DNA from: SZUA-229 sp036567985
GTDB lineage: Bacteria > Pseudomonadota > Gammaproteobacteria > SZUA-229
Assembly (NCBI GenBank): GCA_036567985.1
Contig: DATCTK010000031.1
Coordinates: 1-5,461, forward strand
Direction of reading: 5' to 3'
Length of the DNA stretch: 5,461 nucleotides
A program made the position numbers and the translations under genes. Shown here one piece after another: positions 1 to 5,461 of this stretch. Each line of letters begins with the position of its first letter. Position 1 is the stretch's first letter. The notes below the pieces were generated by a model. It made no database searches, was not told where the DNA came from, and worked only from the letters and a program-made list of their open reading frames with translations.

Positions 1-125
1 AGAAGTAAGCAAGAAAATGCCGTTCCCGGTCACTTGCCCGCAAAAAGCGCGGGTTCCCAAAAATGCTATGAGAAGACATTGGCTTTAGATTAGTTTATTG
101 ACGACATTAGCTTCGTCGCCGGGTC

Positions 126-180
126 GTGCTGGAGTGCCGTCCAGGCACATCAGCACTCAAAATCACGTCCTGTGATTTTG
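126..180. other. Conserved double hairpin inside the repeat
   Basis: Two stem-loops lie back to back. The first pairs GTGCTG (126-131) with CAGCAC (151-156) and GTGCC (134-138) with GGCAC (144-148), with a 2x2 internal loop and a 5-nt apical loop. The second pairs CAAAATCAC (158-166) with GTGATTTTG (172-180). In copy B (5260-5315) the first is unchanged. The second has a stem lengthened to 10 bp, because the base pair at the foot of the loop is A-T rather than a possible G-T. The structure is seen directly; its role is unknown. Confidence 0.75.
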
Positions 181-303
181 CCCCTAAGTAGAAAGCATTT
201 TCGGCAAGCGACAGGGAAAGTTGTCACAAGCCCATCAGTTCAATAAGTAATTTGACCGTGGGTACGCTGCTGTTTCCCCTTCGCACAAGCTGATGAACGA
301 GTG

Positions 304-384
304 ATTTTTGTGGGGTGTTCTGCGAGGATGTCTGAGCGAATCATGTTTCTTATGATTCGTGAGTTCCGCAGCAGCCACAAAAAT
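304..384. other. 81-bp nested dyad (potential long hairpin or cruciform)
   Basis: Three concentric inverted repeats share one centre. ATTTTTGTGG (304-313) pairs with CCACAAAAAT (375-384), CTGCG (320-324) with CGCAG (367-371), and CGAATCAT (337-344) with ATGATTCG (352-359) around a 7-nt loop. Copy B keeps only the outer left arm (5439-5448) before its sequence diverges, so the inside of the hairpin appears to be the variable part of the element. There is no T tract typical of a terminator. Confidence 0.75.
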
Positions 385-443
385 CGGGAGTGAAGAAGGC
401 ACTTTTATTTTCGCTGTTTAAATTAAAAGCTTGTGTGCCGGGG

Positions 444-512
444 CGGCGTTTTCTTGCTTCCTTCTTTGTCGCTGTTGTTGACAAAGAAGGGAGTCGCCAG
501 AAAGGCGAAACA
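444..512 (-). repeat. Right terminal inverted repeat of copy A
   Basis: The reverse complement of this stretch matches 5090-5155. The outermost 22 bases (TGTTTCGCCTTTCTGGCGAC plus the next two, with position 512 as the end) are identical, and the inner AAGCAAGAAAA.GCCG part differs at one base. The middle is a hairpin in both. Within it lie a 5-bp stem TCGCC/GGCGA (494-508) and a perfect 10-bp stem CTTCTTTGTC/GACAAAGAAG (461-470 with 480-489, 9-nt loop). The inverted match is what suggests a bounded element rather than a simple direct repeat. Confidence 0.8.
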
Positions 513-634
513 CTACATATCAGTATTTCGTGGTGGTAAATTTTGATAATACGTTTAACTTGATTTGTATGAAATGCTTTTAATAAAAGTCGTGAAATGA
601 CTCGAGAAGGTAAATTTACTGCCCTGTTGTCCAT
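513..634. other. AT-rich spacer with no recognisable feature
   Basis: This is the spacer between the repeat's right end and the tandem duplication at the 3' end of the regulator gene. The only structure noted is a short CTTTT/AAAAG stem near 579-591, too weak to call a terminator. No convincing gene, promoter or RNA is seen. Confidence 0.5.
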
Positions 635-662
635 GCCCAACTATTCAGGCCTAACTATTCAG
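635..662. repeat. 14-bp tandem duplication spanning the regulator's stop codon
   Basis: GCCCAACTATTCAG (635-648) is followed at once by GCCTAACTATTCAG (649-662). The two units differ by one base. On the minus strand the gene-proximal unit carries the TAG stop codon (651-653), while the distal unit has TGG at the same place. If the TAG were read through, translation would end two codons later at TGA. It looks like a recent slippage or microduplication at the gene's end. Confidence 0.85.
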
Positions 663-2360
663 ACGATTGATCAATGTAATAAAATCATCTGCGGCGCAGG
701 GTGCGCCCCATAGGTAGCCCTGTCCATAATCTATACCCAGTTCAATAATTTTTTCCAGCTGCTCCGAGGTTTCTATGCCTTCGGCTACCAGTTCCATGCC
801 CAGCCCCCTGGCCAGTCCGTAGATGGCGGTGACAATGGCGATGTCGTCCGGGTCGTGGGTGATGCCATCGGTAAACGATCGATCTATTTTAAGAATATCA
901 ATTGGCAGGCTTTTTAAATAACTCAGCGAGGCGTAACCGGTGCCGAAGTCGTCAATGGCAATGCGTATGCCCATCTGGTGAAGCTGGTTGAGTCTGGACT
1001 CCGCATGATCTTCATTGCTTAACAGGGTGCTTTCAGTAAGCTCGATTTCCAGTTGAGTGGCATCCAGCTGGTATTTGTCCAGCATGGTTTTGAACAGGCT
1101 CACCAGGTCCTGTTCCTTGAACTGCCGTGCGGAAACATTGATTGAAACATTATCCACCGCAATACCCTGCTGTTGCCAGCTTTTGAATTGTGCGCAGGTC
1201 TGCTCAATCACCAGTTCACCCAGTGGAATGATCAAACCGGTTTCTTCGGCAATGCCAATAAATTCATCCGGTGGAATTATGCCCTGTTGTGGATGATTCC
1301 AGCGCACCAGTGCTTCCATGGCGCTGGCCAGGCCATTGTGTAAATTAATTTTTGGCTGGTAGTATACCAGCAGTTCATTCTGTTTTATTGCCTTGCGTAA
1401 GCTGGTTTCCAGGTGCAGGCGCCGGTTTGCCTGCTGGCTCAGTTCCGGTGAGTAAAATTCATAGCCATTACCGCCTTTTTCCTTGGCACGGTACAGTGCC
1501 GATTCGGCATGACGCAGCAGGCTACTGCAGTCATCCCCGTCCTGTGGATAGACGCTGATTCCCATGCTGGCCTTGATATGAATGTCCTGCTCATGCAGCA
1601 ACATATTGTGGGTGATAATTCTGGAAAACTTGGCGGCAACGCTGCCGATGTCTTCCAGCTGTGTCAGGTTCTCGATAACCAGATTAAATTCATCACCACC
1701 GCTGCGCGATAATGTATCTGTATCTCGAATCGAGGTGCGCAGACGGGTGGCCACAGACTGAATCAGTTTGTCGCCATTATGATGCCCCAGAGAGTTGTTA
1801 ATCAGTTTCAGGTTGTCGATATCAATACTGAGCAGTGCAATCATATTGCCGTTGCGCTGTGCACGTAGAATCGCGGATTCCAGCCGGTCGAGCAGCAGAT
1901 TGCGATTGGGCAGGCCGGTGAGGGTGTCGTGGTACTGCAGCTGTTCAACCTGGCGGCGATATTGTTCGCCGATAACAATGCGGCGCACTCGCTGGCCGAA
2001 TACCGACCAGTTAATCGGCTTGGTGACATAGTCGATGGCCCCTGCGTCAAAGGCCGCGGTTACCGAGGCGTCATCATCCAGCGAGGTAATAATCAGCACC
2101 GGGGGTGGCTTGCTGTTCTGGGCGCAGATTTCCCTGCAGGCACGAATGCCATCGATATCCGGCATCACCAGGTCGATAATTGCCAGCTCGTAACTGTGAT
2201 CCCGGCACAGCTCAATCGCCTCACGCCCGTTGCGGGCCTCGCTAACCCGGTAACCCGCCTTGTTGAGAAAGTGCCGCAGCAGCAGCACAATCGAAGGGTC
2301 ATCATCCGCAATCAGGATGTGCCCCGAAACGGGCTCTGGAGAAGAAAGCTGGCTTTCCAT
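651..2360 (-). CDS. Response regulator with GGDEF and EAL domains (bifunctional cyclic di-GMP enzyme)
   Basis: The predicted cytoplasmic protein has 569 residues from the ATG at 2360. Residues about 14-130 form a receiver domain: acidic pocket ADDD (D19-D21), phosphoacceptor D63 in IIDLVMPD, T92 and K114 in YVTKP. Residues about 145-305 form the GGDEF domain, with intact SGGDEF (221-225 for GGDEF), the RxxD inhibitory site RDTD (212-215) and metal aspartates in SIDID; the usual D of the FKxIND motif is N. Residues about 318-560 form the EAL domain: EAL at 349-351, N408 (SINVS), E440 (ELTES), D470-D471 (DDFGTGY), K491 (LKIDRSF), E527 (AEGIE) and Q547 (QGYL) are all present. By family knowledge both diguanylate cyclase and phosphodiesterase activity are possible, under phosphorylation control. 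No sensor kinase is in the window. A TTG start at 2390 would add ten residues, but they precede the receiver domain without resemblance to it. The ribosome site is weak for either start. The gene is divergent from accA. Confidence 0.93.
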   Translation of the reverse strand: MESQLSSPEPVSGHILIADDDPSIVLLLRHFLNKAGYRVSEARNGREAIELCRDHSYELAIIDLVMPDIDGIRACREICAQNSKPPPVLIITSLDDDASVTAAFDAGAIDYVTKPINWSVFGQRVRRIVIGEQYRRQVEQLQYHDTLTGLPNRNLLLDRLESAILRAQRNGNMIALLSIDIDNLKLINNSLGHHNGDKLIQSVATRLRTSIRDTDTLSRSGGDEFNLVIENLTQLEDIGSVAAKFSRIITHNMLLHEQDIHIKASMGISVYPQDGDDCSSLLRHAESALYRAKEKGGNGYEFYSPELSQQANRRLHLETSLRKAIKQNELLVYYQPKINLHNGLASAMEALVRWNHPQQGIIPPDEFIGIAEETGLIIPLGELVIEQTCAQFKSWQQQGIAVDNVSINVSARQFKEQDLVSLFKTMLDKYQLDATQLEIELTESTLLSNEDHAESRLNQLHQMGIRIAIDDFGTGYASLSYLKSLPIDILKIDRSFTDGITHDPDDIAIVTAIYGLARGLGMELVAEGIETSEQLEKIIELGIDYGQGYLWGAPCAADDFITLINRLNS

Positions 2361-2420
2361 GCTTATAAAGACATCCAAAAATAACAGCAAGAAAAAATAA
2401 TAGTAGCACAGGAGTACGCA

Positions 2421-2451
2421 ATTATCGGGCGCTGGGACAGCGAATTGGCAA
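2421..2451 (-). promoter_or_regulatory. Candidate promoter for the GGDEF-EAL regulator
   Basis: On the minus strand, TTGCCA (2451-2446) and GATAAT (2426-2421) each match the sigma70 boxes at five of six positions. The 19-bp spacer is longer than optimal. Transcription would start near 2413, leaving a leader of about 50 nt before the ATG. The -35 box lies within the dyad at 2435-2460, which suggests repression or another form of control. This is a motif call by eye. Confidence 0.4.
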
Positions 2452-2460
2452 TTTTTGTCC
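2435..2460. promoter_or_regulatory. 26-bp dyad, candidate operator
   Basis: GGACA (2435-2439) and TGTCC (2456-2460) enclose AATTG-G-CAATT (2443-2453), giving a near-symmetrical site of two nested inverted repeats. The right arm recurs one helical turn on: TGTCCGC is found at 2456-2462 and again at 2466-2472, starts 10 bp apart. The site overlaps the candidate -35 box of the regulator gene and lies more than 130 bp upstream of the accA promoter, so it more likely controls the regulator. The binding protein is unknown. Confidence 0.45.
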
Positions 2461-2513
2461 GCACATGTCCGCTTTGAAAGCTGGCGATGATCGGCTATGC
2501 TGTGTTCAATTGC

Positions 2514-2567
2514 CCGGATCAGGCCGTGATCTGGTCGCTATTTTGCACTAAAGCGATTGAAAATCGC
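2514..2567. promoter_or_regulatory. Two palindromes upstream of the accA promoter
   Basis: CCGGATCA (2514-2521) pairs with TGATCTGG (2527-2534) over a 5-nt centre, with one G-T mismatch. GCGATT (2553-2558) pairs perfectly with AATCGC (2562-2567) over a 3-nt centre. They sit about 26-80 bp upstream of the accA -35 box, a usual place for a transcription factor site. I could not match them to a FadR, FabR or PsrA consensus as I remember those. The role is unproven. Confidence 0.3.
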
Positions 2568-2592
2568 ACAATGCTGCTTGGTTGCATCGGCT

Positions 2593-2621
2593 TTGCAGGT
2601 TATCATTGAGGCCTCTATATT
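2593..2621 (+). promoter_or_regulatory. sigma70-type promoter for accA-tilS
   Basis: TTGCAG (2593-2598) and TATATT (2616-2621) are separated by an optimal 17 bp. Transcription would start near 2628, giving a leader of about 42 nt to the accA ATG. A short inverted repeat, CGCCG/CGGCG (2631-2635 with 2644-2648), would then sit at the very 5' end of the transcript. The placement also argues against translation from the TTG at 2622, which would lie upstream of the transcript start. Confidence 0.6.
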
Positions 2622-2669
2622 TTGTCACTACGCCGAATTTATCCGGCGAACTATTTAGTTAAGATAAGC

Positions 2670-3626
2670 ATGAATCCCAATTTTCTGGAATTTGAACAGC
2701 CTATCGCCGAGTTAGAGGCGAAAATTGAAGAGCTCCGTTACGTCGGGGACGATACAGAAATCAATATCGGCGATGAAATCACTCGCCTGCAGAATAAATG
2801 CAAGGGCCTGACCGAGTCTATTTTCAACAAGCTCAGCTCATGGCAAACCTCGCAGCTGGCGCGGCATCCCCAGCGCCCCCATACCCTGGACTACATCGAT
2901 CGTATTTTTACCGATTTCGAGGAGTTACATGGTGACCGCAGCTATGCCGACGACAAGGCAATTGTTGGCGGCGTGGCGCGTCTGGACGGTCGTCCGGTGA
3001 TGGTGATCGGTCACCAGAAAGGCCGTGATACCAAGGAAAAGATTCGCCGTAATTTCGGCATGCCACGCCCCGAAGGTTACCGTAAGGCGCTGCGCCTGAT
3101 GAAGATGGCGGAGCGTTTTAAACTGCCGGTGCTGACCTTTATCGATACTCCGGGCGCCTATCCTGGTATCGGTGCGGAAGAGCGGGGCCAGTCGGAAGCC
3201 ATTGCGCGCAACCTGTTTGAAATGGCGGCACTGAAAACGCCAATTATCTGCACCGTGATCGGTGAAGGCGGTTCCGGTGGTGCGCTGGCCATTGGCGTGG
3301 GCGACAAGGTAATGATGCTGAAATACAGCACCTACTCGGTGATTTCACCGGAAGGCTGTGCCTCGATTCTGTGGAAAAGCGCCGAGCGGGCACAGGATGC
3401 CGCCGAAGCACTGGGCATTACCGCACCCCGCCTGAAGGAACTGGGCCTGATCGACCAGATCATTGATGAGCCACTGGGCAGCGCCTACCGGGATATAGAT
3501 ACCACTGCACGCAATATGCAGCAGGCGCTGAAGGAAAGCCTGGACAATCTCAGTAAGATGGGGCTGGACAAGCTGCTGGATGCTCGATACCAGCGCCTGA
3601 TGAACTATGGCGACTACACCGAGTAG
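2670..3626 (+). CDS. accA: Acetyl-CoA carboxylase carboxyltransferase subunit alpha
   Basis: AccA pairs with AccD to form the carboxyltransferase that moves the carboxyl group from biotin on AccB to acetyl-CoA, making malonyl-CoA, the committed step of fatty acid synthesis in the cytoplasm. The 318-residue product matches the family's usual length (E. coli 319). It begins MNPNFLEFEQPIAELEAKI, like E. coli MSLNFLDFEQPIAELEAKI, which fixes the start at 2670 and not at the in-frame TTG at 2622. Landmarks: LARHPQRPHTLDY near 63-75, GHQKGRDTKEKIRRNFG (114-130), TFIDTPGAYPGIGAEERGQ (156-174), GEGGSGGALA (198-207, oxyanion-type glycine loop) and ISPEGCASILWKS (225-237). No frameshift or missing motif is seen. 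The ribosome site is weak. The 3' end overlaps tilS by 20 bp in another frame. The dnaE gene that often precedes accA in gammaproteobacteria is absent here, replaced by the divergent regulator gene. Confidence 0.97.
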   Translation: MNPNFLEFEQPIAELEAKIEELRYVGDDTEINIGDEITRLQNKCKGLTESIFNKLSSWQTSQLARHPQRPHTLDYIDRIFTDFEELHGDRSYADDKAIVGGVARLDGRPVMVIGHQKGRDTKEKIRRNFGMPRPEGYRKALRLMKMAERFKLPVLTFIDTPGAYPGIGAEERGQSEAIARNLFEMAALKTPIICTVIGEGGSGGALAIGVGDKVMMLKYSTYSVISPEGCASILWKSAERAQDAAEALGITAPRLKELGLIDQIIDEPLGSAYRDIDTTARNMQQALKESLDNLSKMGLDKLLDARYQRLMNYGDYTE

Positions 3627-5022
3627 TCGCAATCCACAGCAGGTAGAGCCCAGTGACAATACGCTCAGTGCCCCTGGGCTGGCTCTGCAACTCAGTCAAC
3701 TCGCACAACAATATGCCATAACCAACTGGTGCCTGGCTTACAGTGGCGGTGTCGATTCACAGGTGCTGTTGCATCTGCTGTATCAAATTCAGCAACAGCC
3801 CGAGCTGCATGGCTCATTCCAGTTTAATCTCAGCGCGGTGTATATCGATCACCAGCTACAGGCCGAATCTTCCGCCTGGGCAGAACACTGCGCACAGCAA
3901 TGTGCCGCGTTGGATATTCCCTTTCAAAGCATTGCGGTGAATGCACAGGCCGAAGCTGGCGAAAGCCCGGAAGCCGCGGCACGGGCTGCGCGTTACGGTG
4001 CGTTTAAAAACATCATCCAGCCGGGCATGTGCCTGCTCACCGCGCAGCACCAGGATGACCAGGCAGAAACCGTGCTCATACAGTTACTGCGCGGTGCCGG
4101 TGCGGCGGGTCTGTCGGCGATGCCTGAACTCTGTGCATTCGCCGAGGGCTGGCATGCCCGCCCGCTGTTGCATATTTCACAGCAGGCAATTCATGCCTAC
4201 GCACAGCAGCATCAGCTCAAGTGGGTGGAAGACCCCAGCAATCAGCTGACACATTATGATCGCAATTTTCTGCGTCAACAGATTATGCCCGAACTGCAAC
4301 AACGCTGGCCTGCGCTTAATAAAACCCTGGGTCGTTTTGCCCGCCAGCAGGCAGAAAACAACGCATTACTCGAAGAACTGGCGCTGATCGACCTGGATAC
4401 ATTACTGCAAACCGATGACAGCATCGAGCTGAATTCGCTCAGGCAGTTAACTTCAGCCCGCGCCAGAAACGCACTGCGTTACTGGTTTAAAACCCGCCAC
4501 GCGAGTATGCCTTCCAGTGCCTTGCTTGCGCAGTTGTTGCAGCAGATACAGGCTGACAGTCACGACAACCATCTGTGTATCAGCTGGGGCGATAATGAAC
4601 TGCGCCGCTTTCGTGATGCGCTGTATTTATGCAAGGTGTTGAATCACGATCCGCTACAGGTGATTGAATGGAATGGCCGACAGCCAGTTGAATTGCCGTC
4701 ACTGGGCAAAACCCTGGAGCTGGTTCAGGCGCAAACAACAGCTGATATAACCTATGTATTAAAAGCCGAATTACTCGACACGCCATTGAGTATTCGTTTC
4801 CGACAGGGCGGTGAACGCATCCAGCCCGCCGGCCGGCAGGGCCACCGTGATCTAAAAAAACTGTTCCAGGAGGCGGCAGTAGCGGAATGGCAGAGAGAGC
4901 GGATTCCATTGCTGTATGCAGGTGATCAGCTGGTGGCGGTGGTTGGTTACTGGCTGGCGGATGAGTGGGCGTGTAAGGGGCAGGGGGTGTTGCCGAGTGT
5001 CGTGCAGGTTCGATTATGTTAA
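3607..5022 (+). CDS. tilS: tRNA(Ile)-lysidine synthetase
   Basis: TilS uses ATP and lysine to convert C34 of tRNA-Ile(CAU) to lysidine, switching its reading from AUG to AUA and its charging from Met to Ile; it is generally essential. The 471-residue product carries the N-type ATP pyrophosphatase P-loop SGGVDS (46-51), TAQHQDDQAET (145-155), LLRGAGAAGLSAMPE (160-174) and WVEDPSN..YDRNFLR (206-223). After the central helical domain comes the C-terminal TilS domain, with SIRFRQGGERIQP (395-407), RDLKKLFQE (414-422) and RIPLLYAGDQLVAVVGYWL (432-450). It is about 40 residues longer than E. coli TilS (432), partly through a Q/S/P-rich N-terminal lead before the P-loop. The first ATG lies inside the last codons of accA, which suggests translational coupling. 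No other in-frame ATG lies before the P-loop. The pyrG gene often found next is not seen; the repeat follows instead. Confidence 0.96.
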   Translation: MATTPSSRNPQQVEPSDNTLSAPGLALQLSQLAQQYAITNWCLAYSGGVDSQVLLHLLYQIQQQPELHGSFQFNLSAVYIDHQLQAESSAWAEHCAQQCAALDIPFQSIAVNAQAEAGESPEAAARAARYGAFKNIIQPGMCLLTAQHQDDQAETVLIQLLRGAGAAGLSAMPELCAFAEGWHARPLLHISQQAIHAYAQQHQLKWVEDPSNQLTHYDRNFLRQQIMPELQQRWPALNKTLGRFARQQAENNALLEELALIDLDTLLQTDDSIELNSLRQLTSARARNALRYWFKTRHASMPSSALLAQLLQQIQADSHDNHLCISWGDNELRRFRDALYLCKVLNHDPLQVIEWNGRQPVELPSLGKTLELVQAQTTADITYVLKAELLDTPLSIRFRQGGERIQPAGRQGHRDLKKLFQEAAVAEWQRERIPLLYAGDQLVAVVGYWLADEWACKGQGVLPSVVQVRLC

Positions 5023-5089
5023 AAGCATTCTGCGGCAATCAACTTGAATTTTATATTCAAAATAACCTGCACGATAAATTGAACTGTGC
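5023..5089. other. Short spacer after tilS with a weak AT-rich dyad
   Basis: TTGAAT (5044-5049) can pair with ATTCAA (5055-5060) around a 5-nt loop. The stem is all A/T apart from one G-C pair and has no T run after it, so it is a poor intrinsic terminator. No other terminator is visible before the repeat. Confidence 0.35.
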
Positions 5090-5155
5090 TGTTTCGCCTT
5101 TCTGGCGACTCACTTCTTTTTCTACAGCAAAAAAGAAGTAAGCAAGAAAATGCCG
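5090..5155 (+). repeat. Left terminal inverted repeat of copy B
   Basis: This is the inverted counterpart of 444-512. It contains the hairpin TCGCC/GGCGA (5094-5098 with 5104-5108) and the stem CTTCTTTTT/AAAAAGAAG (5113-5121 with 5130-5138). At the eighth base of the second stem, G:C in copy A's terminus is T:A here, so the pair is kept although both bases changed. The hairpins lack a following T tract on either strand, so an intrinsic terminator role for tilS is possible but not shown. Confidence 0.78.
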
Positions 5156-5461
5156 TTCCCGGTCACTTGCCCGCAAAAAGCGCGGGTTCCCGAAAATGCT
5201 ATGAAACGGTATTTTGCTTTGGATAACTTTATTGATTGAATTGTCTTCGTTGCCGGGTCGTGCTGGAGTGCCGTCCAGGCACATCAGCACTCAAAATCAC
5301 ATCCCTGTGATTTTGCCCCTACGTAGAAAGCATTTTCGGCAAGTGACAGGGAAGGTTGTCGCAAGCCCATCGTGTAAAAAGTAATTTGTCCGTTGGGTAC
5401 GCAGCTGTTTCCCCTTCGCACAAGCTGATGAGTGAGTGATTTTTGTGGAGGCTTTATTCCG
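5090..5461. repeat. Dispersed structured intergenic repeat, copy B (right end clipped by window)
   Basis: This is the second copy of the repeat at the left edge, in direct orientation. It supplies the left terminus missing from copy A: from 5090, a small hairpin (5094-5108), then a 9-bp-stem hairpin (5113-5138), then the body. Similarity to copy A holds through the ATTTTTGTGG arm at 5439-5448 and breaks immediately after it, where copy A continues with GGTGTT and this copy with AGGCTT. The right half, including any inverted terminus, lies outside the window. It starts 67 bp after the tilS stop codon, so it occupies the 3' flank of the accA-tilS unit. A 77-codon minus-strand frame (5057-5290) crosses its left end but looks like chance. 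Confidence 0.85.

Larger units (their letters stand above)
1..512. repeat. Dispersed structured intergenic repeat, copy A (left end clipped by window)
   Basis: Positions 1-313 align with 5134-5448 in the same orientation. Positions 1-71 differ at one base and 119-180 differ by one substitution and one 1-base indel, while the segment between (about 72-118) is only roughly 60% alike. Positions 444-512 are an inverted copy of the start of copy B (5090-5155), so the unit appears to have imperfect terminal inverted repeats. About 44 bp of the left end lie outside the window, giving an estimated full length near 556 bp. The body is rich in hairpins (37-53, 126-156, 158-180, 304-384, 398-439, 461-489, 494-508). 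No plausible gene is present: a 96-codon minus-strand reading frame through it has no family resemblance and is not kept in copy B. A non-autonomous mobile element (MITE-like) or a composite REP/BIME-like repeat both fit. I do not recognise a named family. Confidence 0.85.

Noticed and set aside
1..512. CRISPR array or tandem repeat reading of the hairpin-rich region
   Set aside because: The hairpins differ in sequence and are not regularly spaced identical units; the repetition is between two distant loci.
350..640. Minus-strand reading frame of 96 codons
   Set aside because: It runs through the hairpin-rich right end of copy A, shows no family resemblance, and has no counterpart in the matching frame of copy B. 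Its SPFWRL-type stretch is simply the translated terminal repeat.
1929..2384. Plus-strand reading frame of 151 codons antisense to the regulator gene
   Set aside because: It lies entirely opposite the well-supported receiver and linker coding region and has no recognisable domain.
2622..2669. In-frame TTG start extending accA by 16 residues
   Set aside because: The extra residues are not part of the family, the ATG at 2670 aligns with known AccA N-termini, and the TTG lies just upstream of the predicted transcription start.
4580..5038. Minus-strand reading frame of 152 codons antisense to tilS
   Set aside because: Proline-rich, low-complexity product opposite the conserved TilS C-terminal domain; a shadow of the real gene.
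5044..5060. AT-rich dyad as a tilS terminator
   Set aside because: Six-bp, nearly all A/T stem with no following T tract; too weak to call.
5057..5290. Minus-strand reading frame of 77 codons
   Set aside because: It crosses copy B on the opposite strand of the element from the frame at 350-640, so no protein is shared between copies; no known domain and no ribosome site.

Overview
The window looks like chromosomal DNA of a gammaproteobacterium with moderate GC. AccA and TilS both read as close relatives of the E. coli and Pseudomonas proteins, and adjacent accA-tilS is the gene order I recall from Pseudomonas-like genomes. The genus cannot be named from the sequence. A marine or environmental relative is plausible, because large REC-GGDEF-EAL proteins and dispersed structured intergenic repeats are common there, but this is inference.

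Layout: (1) Positions 1-512 hold a structured non-coding repeat (copy A), clipped by the left window edge. A quiet spacer follows at about 513-634. (2) Positions 651-2360 on the minus strand encode a response regulator with intact GGDEF and EAL domains, that is, predicted synthesis and breakdown of cyclic di-GMP. A 14-bp tandem duplication lies across its stop codon. (3) Positions 2361-2669 are a divergent intergenic region with a good sigma70-type promoter for accA, a weaker candidate promoter for the regulator, and several dyads. (4) accA (2670-3626) and tilS (3607-5022) lie on the plus strand and overlap by 20 bp, so they are probably cotranscribed. They encode the carboxyltransferase alpha subunit of acetyl-CoA carboxylase (first step of fatty acid synthesis) and tRNA(Ile)-lysidine synthetase (AUA decoding). 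(5) Positions 5090-5461 hold a second copy (B) of the repeat in the same orientation, clipped by the right edge.

The three genes are not an obvious functional system. accA and tilS are housekeeping genes. The regulator is an orphan here, with no sensor kinase in the window. The least explained feature is the repeat. Combining the two clipped copies gives an element of about 556 bp with imperfect terminal inverted repeats of about 66-69 bp. Each terminus carries two hairpins, and the body holds further hairpins, including an 81-bp nested dyad. The two copies show blocks of near identity separated by a divergent segment, and paired changes that keep stems intact. No open reading frame is conserved between copies. 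No tRNA, rRNA, CRISPR array or transposase gene was seen.
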